DNA of 64,000 nt from Pseudomonadota bacterium (lineage in GTDB: Bacteria; Pseudomonadota; Gammaproteobacteria; Burkholderiales; Burkholderiaceae_C): NCBI GenBank assembly GCA_018241225.1, contig JAFEEG010000022.1, positions 124,001 to 188,000 of the forward strand, given 5' to 3'. Each line of letters begins with the position of its first letter. Within the stretch, counting starts at the first letter, position 1. The notes beneath the pieces were generated by a model. That model was not told the DNA's origin. It made no database searches and saw nothing but the letters and a program-made list of their open reading frames with translations. A program made the translations under genes and the position numbers. This document shows positions 8,324-15,266 of this stretch, piece by piece.

Positions 8324-9313
8324 ATGAACCAGTTCCTGCGCTCACTCACGCCGACCCAGCAGGTCGCCACGCTTTTTCTCTTCGTGTTCGGCGTGCTCGC
8401 GCTGATCAGCATCACCACGCTCCTGCTCTCGCTGCGCGAGAAGCGCAACCCGGTGCACGGCGAGCGCTGGCAGGAAGAACTGCAGCACGGGCGCAGCCTG
8501 ATGCGCACCACCTGGTTCATGGTGGTGATTTTCTGGGTCGGCTGGGCGCTGGGCGAAACGGCGGCCACCGTGCTGTTCGCCTTCCTGTCCTTCTTCGCGC
8601 TGCGCGAATTCATCACGCTCTCGCCCACGCGGCGCGGCGACCACCGCAGCCTGATCCTGGCGTTCTTCGTGGTGCTGCCGATCCAGTTCTGGCTGGTGGC
8701 CACGGCGAAGTTCGACCTGTTCACGGTGTTCATCCCGGTCTACGTGTTCCTGGCCATTCCGGTGGCCAGCGCACTGGCCGACGACCCCAGCCACTTCCTG
8801 GAGCGCAATGCCAAGCTGCAGTGGGGCATCATGGTGTGCGTCTACGGGCTGAGCCATGTACCTGCGCTTCTGTTGCTGGAGTTTCCTGGCTACAAGGGCA
8901 AGAGCGCCTTCCTGGTGTTCTTCCTCGTCAGCGTGGTGCAGGCATGCATGGTGGTGCAGCACCTGCTGTCGCGGCGCCTGGAGCGCGAGCCTTTTGCGCC
9001 CAATGTCAGTCGCAGCTTCAACTGGACCACCTGGGCCGTGGGCCTGGTGCCGGCGGTGGTGCTGGGTGGGCTGTTTTCCTTCATCACGCCCTTCAAGATC
9101 GGCCAGTCGATGGCCATGGCGCTCATCGCCTGCGTGGCCGGCTCCATGGGGCACCTGGTGATGAAGGCCCTCAAGCGCGACCGCGGCATTCCCAACTGGG
9201 GGCCGCGCAGCGTGGGCGTGACCGGTGCCAACGGCCTGCTGGACCGCATCGACGCGCTGTGCTTTGCGGCGCCCATCTTCTTCCACTCGGTGCGCTGGTA
9301 CTTCGGGGTCTGA
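8324..9313 (+). CDS. Phosphatidate cytidylyltransferase-like membrane protein (CdsA/YnbB group)
   Basis: 329 residues with about eight membrane segments. The C-terminal CdsA signature is recognisable but loosened: LKRDRGIPNWG then GANGLLDRIDAL, where the final DRID acid pair is kept but the usual KD and H-G-G positions differ. CdsA makes CDP-diacylglycerol from phosphatidate and CTP. Position nine bases after a PlsC-like gene supports phospholipid work. This may be a second, YnbB-like copy rather than the essential cdsA, which normally sits by uppS and dxr; this is inference. Confidence 0.8.
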   Translation: MNQFLRSLTPTQQVATLFLFVFGVLALISITTLLLSLREKRNPVHGERWQEELQHGRSLMRTTWFMVVIFWVGWALGETAATVLFAFLSFFALREFITLSPTRRGDHRSLILAFFVVLPIQFWLVATAKFDLFTVFIPVYVFLAIPVASALADDPSHFLERNAKLQWGIMVCVYGLSHVPALLLLEFPGYKGKSAFLVFFLVSVVQACMVVQHLLSRRLEREPFAPNVSRSFNWTTWAVGLVPAVVLGGLFSFITPFKIGQSMAMALIACVAGSMGHLVMKALKRDRGIPNWGPRSVGVTGANGLLDRIDALCFAAPIFFHSVRWYFGV

Positions 9314-9323
9314 AATGACAAGC

Positions 9324-9405
9324 CCCCCACGCTCTTCGCTTCGCGTATCGCTGCCCCCCGAGGGGGCGCGTCAGCCGCTACGGGCGGCCGGGCGCTGCTG
9401 ACATG
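9324..9405 (+). repeat. Intergenic structured repeat, copy A (82 bp)
   Basis: Begins CCCCCACGCTC, has a central GC hairpin (GCCCCC-CGA-GGGGGC) and ends with a stem TCAGC...GCTGA followed by CATG. Copy B follows with a period of 88 bp. Related copies lie at 15175-15257 and 31232-31315 on the minus strand. It fills the gap between the CdsA-like gene and ruvC together with copy B. Confidence 0.95.
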
Positions 9406-9411
9406 ACACCG

Positions 9412-9493
9412 CCCCCACGCTCTTCGCTTCGCGTATCGCTGCCCCCCGGGGGGGCGCGTCAGCCGCTACGGGCGGCCGGGCGCTGCTGACATG
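9412..9493 (+). repeat. Intergenic structured repeat, copy B, ends in the ruvC start codon
   Basis: Near-identical to copy A; the main change is in the central hairpin loop (CGA replaced by a run of G). The last three bases of the repeat are the ATG of ruvC, and no AGGAG-type ribosome-binding site precedes it. Confidence 0.95.
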
Positions 9494-10033
9494 CGCATCC
9501 TCGGCATCGACCCCGGCCTGCAGACCACCGGCTTCGGCGTGGTGGACGCGCACGGCCAGCAGCTGAGCTACGTGGCCAGCGGCACCATCAGCACCAGGCA
9601 CATGGTGGGCGAACCGCTGGCGCTGCGGCTGAAGGTGCTGTTCGACGGCATTGGCGAGATCAGCGAGCGCTACCAGCCCGATGCGGCGGCCGTGGAAATC
9701 ATCTTCGTCAACGTCAACCCGCAATCCACGCTGATGCTGGGCCAGGCGCGCGGCGCATGCCTGACGGCGCTGGTGGCCAACCGGCTCAGCGTTGCCGAAT
9801 ACACGGCGCTGCAGATGAAGCAGGCAGTGGCAGGCCATGGCAATGCCGCCAAGGCCCAGGTGCAGGAAATGGTCAAGCGCCTCTTGAACCTGCCTGGCGT
9901 GCCGGGCGCCGATGCGGCCGATGCGCTGGGCATTGCCATCACCCATGCCCATGTCGGACACTCGCTCGCGCGGCTGGGCGATGCCGTGAAGAAGGGAGCG
10001 GGGGCTGCCTACAGGCAGGGCCGCACGCGCTGA
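9491..10033 (+). CDS. ruvC: Holliday junction resolvase RuvC
   Basis: 180 residues (E. coli 173). It opens with MRILGIDPG, giving the first catalytic Asp; AVEIIFV carries the second acid, and GADAADALGIAI the C-terminal acids. The dimer cuts four-way junctions made by RecA and moved by RuvAB; ruvAB are not in this window. The start codon is the end of intergenic repeat copy B, so translation may depend on that structure or on coupling. Confidence 0.96.
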   Translation: MRILGIDPGLQTTGFGVVDAHGQQLSYVASGTISTRHMVGEPLALRLKVLFDGIGEISERYQPDAAAVEIIFVNVNPQSTLMLGQARGACLTALVANRLSVAEYTALQMKQAVAGHGNAAKAQVQEMVKRLLNLPGVPGADAADALGIAITHAHVGHSLARLGDAVKKGAGAAYRQGRTR

Positions 10034-10068
10034 AGAAGCCGGGAACAAACCGAGGGAGAGAAAAGAAA

Positions 10069-10341
10069 ATGCATATCGCAATGGTGATGATCGGCGGGCT
10101 GATCCAGCTCGGCGTGTTCGTGATCTTCGGCTGGCACTGGGGCACCACGCCGGCCGCCATGGCCATGGCGGCCAAGCTCTTCCTGCCCGTGTGGCTGGTG
10201 GTGGTGGCGGTGAACATGTGGGTGGGCGTGGCCCATGCCGGCTACAGCGTGAAGGACGAGTTGCCCATCTTGCTGGCCAACTTTCTCGTGCCGGGGGTGG
10301 TGGCCGTCATCGCGGCCTGGCAGCTCTCGCGCGCTGCCTGA
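10069..10341 (+). CDS. Small conserved-looking membrane protein, unknown function
   Basis: 90 residues with three hydrophobic segments (about residues 3-21, 32-51 and 67-86), a short YSVKDELP loop between the last two, and no known catalytic motif. A good ribosome-binding site (GAGGGAGAG, 10052-10060) precedes the ATG at 10069. It faces the 58-residue membrane protein gene on the other strand with only six bases between their stops. I do not recognise the family. Confidence 0.7.
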   Translation: MHIAMVMIGGLIQLGVFVIFGWHWGTTPAAMAMAAKLFLPVWLVVVAVNMWVGVAHAGYSVKDELPILLANFLVPGVVAVIAAWQLSRAA

Positions 10342-10347
10342 TCGCGG

Positions 10348-10524
10348 TCAGGCCACGCGTTCGGCGATGAGCACCGCGAAGAAGCCGAGCGCGGCCAGCA
10401 GCGTCCACTTGAGAACCACCCAGCCAAAGCGCCGGTACCTGAGCTGGCCGGTGCCAGCGTAATAGGCAAACGACACGCCGGCCACGAGCAGCAACAGCAG
10501 GATGGCCCAGCGGAAAACCAGCAT
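10348..10524 (-). CDS. 58-residue membrane protein abutting lpxC, unknown function
   Basis: Two hydrophobic helices (about residues 4-20 and 37-54) are separated by a short basic loop (QLRYRRFGW). The ATG at 10524 follows the lpxC TAG stop with no gap (TAG-ATG), so it is very probably translated by re-initiation after lpxC. The codon pattern looks coding, with third positions mostly G/C. The gene is easily missed because of its length. Function unknown; by position it could be an envelope protein. Confidence 0.65.
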   Translation of the reverse strand: MLVFRWAILLLLLVAGVSFAYYAGTGQLRYRRFGWVVLKWTLLAALGFFAVLIAERVA

Positions 10525-11448
10525 CTACCAGGCGCGCGCCACTTCGGCGAAGCCGCGGGGTGCGTCGGCTTCGTCCTCGAAGGTGACGATCTCGTAGGCA
10601 TCGCGGTGGGCGAGCAACTCGCGCAGCAGCTTGTTGTTGAGCGCGTGGCCCGAGCGGAAGGCGGTATAGGCCGCCAGCAGTGGCTTGCCGATGATGTAGA
10701 GGTCGCCGATGGCGTCCAGGATCTTGTGCTTGACGAACTCGTCGTCGTAGCGAAGACCATCGGCGTTGAGCACCTTGGTGTCGTCCATCACGATGGCGTT
10801 GTCCAGCCCGCCGCCCAGGGCCAGGCCCTTGGAGCGCATGTATTCGACCTCCTTGGTGAAGCCGAATGTGCGAGCGCGGGCAATGTCGCGGCTGTAGGAG
10901 CCGCTCCCCATGTCGAACTCCACGCGCTGGCCGGTGGAGTTGACCACCTTGTGGCTGAAGTCGATCTCGAAGGCCAGCTTGAAACCGTGGTAGGGCGTGA
11001 GCCGCGCCCACTTCTCGTTGGCGCCCTCGCCTTCGCGCACTTCCACGGGACGCGTCACCCGGATGAAGCGGCGCGGCGCCTTCTGCAGCGCAATGCCCGC
11101 GCTTTGCAGCAGGAAGACGAAGGAGGATGCCGAGCCGTCGAGGATGGGCACCTCGTCGGCCGTAATGTCGATGTACAGGTTGTCGATGCCCAGGCCGGCG
11201 CACGCCGACATGATGTGCTCGACCGTCTGGACCTTGGCGCCGCCGCGCGAGATGGTGGAAGCCAGTCGCGTGTCGGTGACGAACTCCGCTTCCATGGGGA
11301 TTTCCACCGGCTCGGACAGGTCCACCCGCCGGAACACGATGCCGGTATCGGGCGGCGCCGGGCGCAGGGTGAGTTCGACCCGCTGCCCGCTGTGCAGCCC
11401 CACGCCCACGGCGCGGCTGATGGATTTGAGAGTACGTTGCTGAAGCAC
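10525..11448 (-). CDS. lpxC: LpxC, UDP-3-O-acyl-N-acetylglucosamine deacetylase
   Basis: 307 residues (E. coli 305). It catalyses the committed zinc-dependent deacetylation in lipid A synthesis. Zinc and catalytic residues are visible: TVEHIMSA (His), HKILDAIGD (His and Asp) and GHALNNKLL (catalytic His), plus MDDTKVLN. The start is taken as GTG at 11448, giving VLQQRTLKSI, which lines up with the family N-terminus; the longer upstream frame adds 23 atypical residues. Last gene of known function in the division/cell-wall cluster, 270 bp after ftsZ, with a folded element in the gap. Confidence 0.96.
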   Translation of the reverse strand: MLQQRTLKSISRAVGVGLHSGQRVELTLRPAPPDTGIVFRRVDLSEPVEIPMEAEFVTDTRLASTISRGGAKVQTVEHIMSACAGLGIDNLYIDITADEVPILDGSASSFVFLLQSAGIALQKAPRRFIRVTRPVEVREGEGANEKWARLTPYHGFKLAFEIDFSHKVVNSTGQRVEFDMGSGSYSRDIARARTFGFTKEVEYMRSKGLALGGGLDNAIVMDDTKVLNADGLRYDDEFVKHKILDAIGDLYIIGKPLLAAYTAFRSGHALNNKLLRELLAHRDAYEIVTFEDEADAPRGFAEVARAW

Positions 11449-11616
11449 GGCCGTGATTTTAGGCGGCCCGCCCCCCCGACGCACTGCACGCCTCGCTATC
11501 GCGGCAATAGCCGACACGAAGACACTCCCAAGAACGACCGCGCCATGCGCGGATTGCGAAGGTCAGCCGCCCCAGGAGGCGTCAGTACCCGAAAAGGGCG
11601 ATTGATGGTGCGCAAA

Positions 11617-11714
11617 GCGTAGCGAGCGCCCCAAGGTCGCTTCGAGCATCGCAGCCGTACTCAGGTACGGCGAGAAGCACAGAAGCGAGATTGGGGCGCG
11701 CAGTAGCTCTACGC
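11617..11714. other. Nested stem-loop element between ftsZ and lpxC
   Basis: The 270-bp spacer 11449-11718 holds an 18-bp outer stem (11626-11643 with 11682-11699, 16 of 18 pairs). Inside is a perfect hairpin GCCGTAC-TCAG-GTACGGC (11654-11671). A further outer GCGTAG/CTACGC pair lies at 11617-11622 and 11709-11714. No T-run follows on the minus strand, so it is not a standard terminator. It could be an mRNA processing or attenuation structure before lpxC, or a repeat-type element. The lpxC promoter may also lie in this spacer. Confidence 0.6.
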
Positions 11715-11718
11715 GGCA

Positions 11719-12945
11719 TCAATCAGCTTGGCGGCGCAGGAAGGCAGGGATCTCGAAATCGTCCATGCCACCCGACGACAGCGCATCCACCTTGGCCGCG
11801 GCCATGGTGCGGTTGGTGCGCCACACGCTGGGCACCGACATGCCGTCGTAGTTCGGCTGCGCAGCACCACCACCGCCGACGCCAGCACCGCCCACGCCCG
11901 CGCCCGCGCCCAGCGTGGGCACGTTGAACGGCACGTTGTCGGTGCCGGTGCGGATGACTTCCAGCTGCGGCTGGCGAGCCTGGCTCTGGCGCGACAGGCC
12001 GGTGGCCACCACCGTCACGCGCATCTCGTCGCCCAGGCGCTCGTCGTACGCGGCACCGTAGATGACGTGCGCGTCCGGCGAGGCGTAGGCGCGGATGGTG
12101 TTCATCGCCAGCTTCGACTCCGACAGCTTGAGCGACGCCTTCGACGCAGTGACCAGCACCAGCACGCCCTTGGCGCCCGACAGGTCGATGCCTTCGAGCA
12201 GCGGGCAGGCCACGGCCTGCTCGGCGGCGATGCGGGCGCGGTCGGGGCCGGCTGCGGCAGCGGTACCCATCATGGCCTTGCCCGGCTCGCCCATCACGGT
12301 GCGCACGTCTTCGAAGTCGACGTTCACGCCGCCGTACTCGTTGATGATTTCCGAGATGCCGCCCACGGCGTTCTTGAGCACGTCGTTGGCGTGGGCAAAG
12401 GCTTCCTCTTGCGTCACGTCGTCGCCCAGCACGTCCAGCAGCTTCTCGTTGAGCACCACGATCAGCGAATCGACATTGGCTTCCAGCTCCTGCAGGCCCT
12501 GCTCCGCATTGGTCATGCGGCGCCCGCCTTCCCAGTCGAAGGGCTTGGTCACCACGCCCACCGTCAGGATGCCCATCTCCTTGGCCACGCGGGCGATCAC
12601 GGGTGCGGCGCCGGTGCCGGTGCCGCCGCCCATGCCGGCGGTGATGAAGAGCATGTGCGCGCCGTCGATGGCCTCGCGGATCTCCTCGACAGCGGCTTCG
12701 GCCGCGTCACGGCCCTTGGCCGGCTTGCTGCCGGCGCCCAGGCCGCTGGTGCCCAGCTGGATCACCTTGTGCGCATTGCTGCGCGTGAGCGCCTGCGCGT
12801 CGGTATTCGCGCAGACGAACTGCACGCCCTGCACGCCGTGCTCCATCATGTGGGCCACGGCATTGCCGCCGCCGCCGCCGACACCGATCACCTTGATCTG
12901 CGTGCCTTGGTTGAATTCTTCGACTTCGATCATTTCGATGCTCAT
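11719..12945 (-). CDS. ftsZ: Cell division GTPase FtsZ
   Basis: 408 residues. Tubulin-like GTPase that forms the Z-ring. The tubulin signature GGGTGTGAAPVIA is present; an N-terminal VIGVGGGGGNAV loop binds nucleotide; the C-terminal peptide DDFEIPAFLRRQ, which binds FtsA and ZipA, is intact after a Gly/Ala-rich linker. ATG 12945 has AAGGAG seven bases upstream. The 181-bp leader after ftsA holds a CAAG-type low-complexity run, which may allow separate control of FtsZ amount. Confidence 0.98.
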   Translation of the reverse strand: MSIEMIEVEEFNQGTQIKVIGVGGGGGNAVAHMMEHGVQGVQFVCANTDAQALTRSNAHKVIQLGTSGLGAGSKPAKGRDAAEAAVEEIREAIDGAHMLFITAGMGGGTGTGAAPVIARVAKEMGILTVGVVTKPFDWEGGRRMTNAEQGLQELEANVDSLIVVLNEKLLDVLGDDVTQEEAFAHANDVLKNAVGGISEIINEYGGVNVDFEDVRTVMGEPGKAMMGTAAAAGPDRARIAAEQAVACPLLEGIDLSGAKGVLVLVTASKASLKLSESKLAMNTIRAYASPDAHVIYGAAYDERLGDEMRVTVVATGLSRQSQARQPQLEVIRTGTDNVPFNVPTLGAGAGVGGAGVGGGGAAQPNYDGMSVPSVWRTNRTMAAAKVDALSSGGMDDFEIPAFLRRQAD

Positions 12946-12992
12946 GTCCTAACTCCTTGAAATTGCAGTTGCCGTCTTGTTCGGTATTGCGT

Positions 12993-13025
12993 TTGCTTGT
13001 TCTTGCTTGTTTGCCTGCTTGCTTG
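12993..13025 (-). repeat. CAAG/CAAA-type low-complexity run in the ftsZ leader
   Basis: On the minus strand the leader carries repeated CAAGC/CAAAC units. It is about 50-80 bases before the ftsZ start, rich in A and C and therefore likely unpaired in RNA, in contrast to the GC-rich surroundings. A small hairpin CGCGGA-AGTCC-TCCGCG lies further upstream near 13076-13092. Confidence 0.7.
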
Positions 13026-13126
13026 TGAGCGTTATGGCGGTGGTCCTGTGCGTCGCCATCGCTCATTGAAATGCCGCGGAGGACTTCCGCGTGCCAGCCA
13101 AAGTCGATAGGTGGTGAAGAACATGG

Positions 13127-14356
13127 TCAGAAGTTCCCCACGATGAAGTCCTTGAAGCGCCCGAAGGCGGTCTTCACCGAGCCGCTCTTCTGCGCGACCT
13201 TGTAGCCGCGCATGCGGGCAAAGCGCGCTTCTTCCAGCAGGCCCATCACGGTGGCGGCACGGGGCTGCGCCACCATGTCCGACAGCGCGCTCGAATACTT
13301 GGGAATGCCCCGGCGCACGGGCTTGAGGAAGATGTCCTCGCCCAGCTCGATCATCCCGGGCATCACCGCGCTGCCGCCGGTGAGCACCACGCCCGAAGAC
13401 AACACCTCTTCGTAGCCCGACTCGCGTACCACCTGCTGCACCAGCGAGAAGATCTCCTCGATGCGCGGCTCGATCACGCCCGCCAGCGCCTGCTTGCTCA
13501 GCAGGCGCGGGCCACGGTCGCCCAGGCCCGGCACTTCCACCTGCGTCTCGGGGTCGGCCAGCAGCTGCTTGGCAAAGCCGTTCTCGACCTTGATGTCTTC
13601 CGCGTCCTTGGTGGGCGTGCGCAGCGCCATCGCGATGTCGCTGGTGACCAGGTCGCCGGCAATCGGGATCACCGCCGTGTGGCGAATGGCGCCGTTGGTG
13701 AAGATGGCCACGTCGGTGGTGCCGGCGCCGATGTCCACCAGCACCACGCCCAGCTCGCGCTCGTCCTCGGTCAGCACCGCCTGGCTCGATGCCAGCGGGT
13801 TGAGCATGAGCTGGTCCACTTCCAGCCCGCAGCGGCGCACGCACTTGATGATGTTCTCGGCAGCGCTCTGGGCACCGGTGACGATGTGCACCTTGGCTTC
13901 CAGGCGCATGCCGCTCATGCCGATCGGCTCCTTCACGTCCTGGCCATCGATGACGAATTCCTGCGGCTCCACCAGGAGCAGGCGCTGGTCGCTGGAGATG
14001 TTGATGGCGCGTGCCGTCTCCACCACGCGGGCCACGTCGGCCGGCGTGACCTCCTTGTCCTTGACAGCCACCATGCCGCTGGAGTTGATGCCGCGGATGT
14101 GGCTGCCCGTGATGCCCGTGTAGACGCGGCTGATCTTGCAGTCGGCCATCAGCTCGGCCTCCTTGAGCGCCTGCTGGATGCTCTGCACGGTGGCATCGAT
14201 GTTGACCACCACGCCGCGCTTGAGGCCATTGCTCGGCGCAACCCCCAGTCCGGCCAGCTTCAGGTCGCCGCTGGGCAGCACCTCGGCCACCACCGCCATC
14301 ACCTTGGCGGTGCCGATGTCGAGGCCGACGACCAGGTCTTTGTAGTCTTTAGGCAT
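13127..14356 (-). CDS. ftsA: Cell division protein FtsA
   Basis: 409 residues. Actin-like ATPase that tethers FtsZ to the membrane. Phosphate-binding motifs are visible: VGLDIGTAKV near residue 10 and VVLVDIGAGTTDVA near residue 205, with GVVLTGGSAVMPG at about 325. The C-terminus GRFKDFIVGNF is the amphipathic membrane helix. Placed 23 bp after ftsQ. Confidence 0.97.
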   Translation of the reverse strand: MPKDYKDLVVGLDIGTAKVMAVVAEVLPSGDLKLAGLGVAPSNGLKRGVVVNIDATVQSIQQALKEAELMADCKISRVYTGITGSHIRGINSSGMVAVKDKEVTPADVARVVETARAINISSDQRLLLVEPQEFVIDGQDVKEPIGMSGMRLEAKVHIVTGAQSAAENIIKCVRRCGLEVDQLMLNPLASSQAVLTEDERELGVVLVDIGAGTTDVAIFTNGAIRHTAVIPIAGDLVTSDIAMALRTPTKDAEDIKVENGFAKQLLADPETQVEVPGLGDRGPRLLSKQALAGVIEPRIEEIFSLVQQVVRESGYEEVLSSGVVLTGGSAVMPGMIELGEDIFLKPVRRGIPKYSSALSDMVAQPRAATVMGLLEEARFARMRGYKVAQKSGSVKTAFGRFKDFIVGNF

Positions 14357-14379
14357 GAATTCCTCGTTGCAACATTTCG

Positions 14380-15177
14380 CTATTTCTTCTTCGTCGTCGG
14401 GAGCGCGGCGCCATCGGCCACGGTGGTCACGCCCCGCAGCCGCAAGGCATACGCGTCCTTGTGGCGCAGGTCGGCGCTCTCGAGAGATTCCAGGGTGCGT
14501 CCGTACTGGCGCGCCACCTGGCGCACCGACGTGAGAAAGCGCTCCACCCGCGCAGACACTTCATCGGCCTGGCCGCGGCCCAGCTCGATCACGGCGCCGG
14601 TGTCCAGCCTGGCTTCCCAACTGCCCCGGGCCGACAAGGAAAGCTCTTCCACGCTGAGGTCGTAGGGTGCGAACAGCGGCCTGAGCACCTGGTACATGCC
14701 CAGCACCTGTCCGGCGTGGTCCACCGGCCCGCTCAGTCTGGGCAAGGCCTGGTCGACCTCGGCCACGTTGGCATCGAACACCTCGCCAAAGCCGTTGATC
14801 AGGCGCGACTCGTCATCGGCCCCCCAGAAGGCCACCGGGACCTGCTCGGTCAGGGTGGCGCGCAGCCTGTTCGGGAACTCGCGCTTGACCACCGCCTTGC
14901 GCACCCAGGGCACCGACTCGAATGCGGCGCGTGCCTTGGCCAGGTCGATGGTGAAGAAGTTGCCGGCCAATTGCGGCGTGACGTTGGCGCGCAAGGTCAC
15001 GGCATTGGTGTGGGTGAGTTCGCCGTCCACGCGGATGCCCGCGAGCGGGAAGAAGGGTTGGCGCAGCACCCACCAGCCGGCCGCCGCCAGCAGCATGACG
15101 CCGAACAACGCAAACATGAGCGTTGCCACGATGTTCATGAGCTTGACGTCGAAGGGAGCGGGGATGCTGTCGGCCAT
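14380..15177 (-). CDS. ftsQ: Cell division protein FtsQ
   Basis: 265 residues. One membrane segment (about residues 16-34) is followed by a POTRA domain starting at PFFPLAGIRVDGELTHTN and then the FtsQ beta domain. It links the FtsLB complex with other divisome parts in the periplasm. A Lys-rich tail (TTKKK) ends the protein. The ATG at 15177 is the terminal triplet of intergenic repeat copy C; no Shine-Dalgarno sequence is seen. Confidence 0.94.
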   Translation of the reverse strand: MADSIPAPFDVKLMNIVATLMFALFGVMLLAAAGWWVLRQPFFPLAGIRVDGELTHTNAVTLRANVTPQLAGNFFTIDLAKARAAFESVPWVRKAVVKREFPNRLRATLTEQVPVAFWGADDESRLINGFGEVFDANVAEVDQALPRLSGPVDHAGQVLGMYQVLRPLFAPYDLSVEELSLSARGSWEARLDTGAVIELGRGQADEVSARVERFLTSVRQVARQYGRTLESLESADLRHKDAYALRLRGVTTVADGAALPTTKKK

Positions 15178-15257
15178 GTCAGTGCCTGCCCGGCCGCCCG
15201 AAGGGCACTGAGCGCCCCCTCGGGGGGCAGCGATACACGAAGTGATGAGCGTGGGGG
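15175..15257 (-). repeat. Intergenic structured repeat, copy C, ends in the ftsQ start codon
   Basis: Minus-strand copy of the repeat seen before ruvC. It fills most of the 89-bp gap between the ddl stop and the ftsQ start. The distal stem is TCAGTGCC paired with GGCACTGA (8 of 8), enclosing 17 bases, followed by CATG. Confidence 0.95.
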
Positions 15258-15266
15258 CATTTCATG

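Noticed and set aside
9324..9493. CRISPR array, suggested by two tandem repeat units
   Set aside because: Only two units with six bases between them, the unit is 82 bp and related copies are dispersed singly; no cas genes.
11617..11714. Rho-independent terminator after ftsZ
   Set aside because: Strong stem present but no T-run follows on the minus strand, so it is reported as an unexplained structured element instead.
12707..13066. 119-codon minus-strand frame beginning between ftsA and ftsZ
   Set aside because: Mostly overlaps ftsZ in another frame; His/Arg/Gln-rich composition and no conserved pattern.
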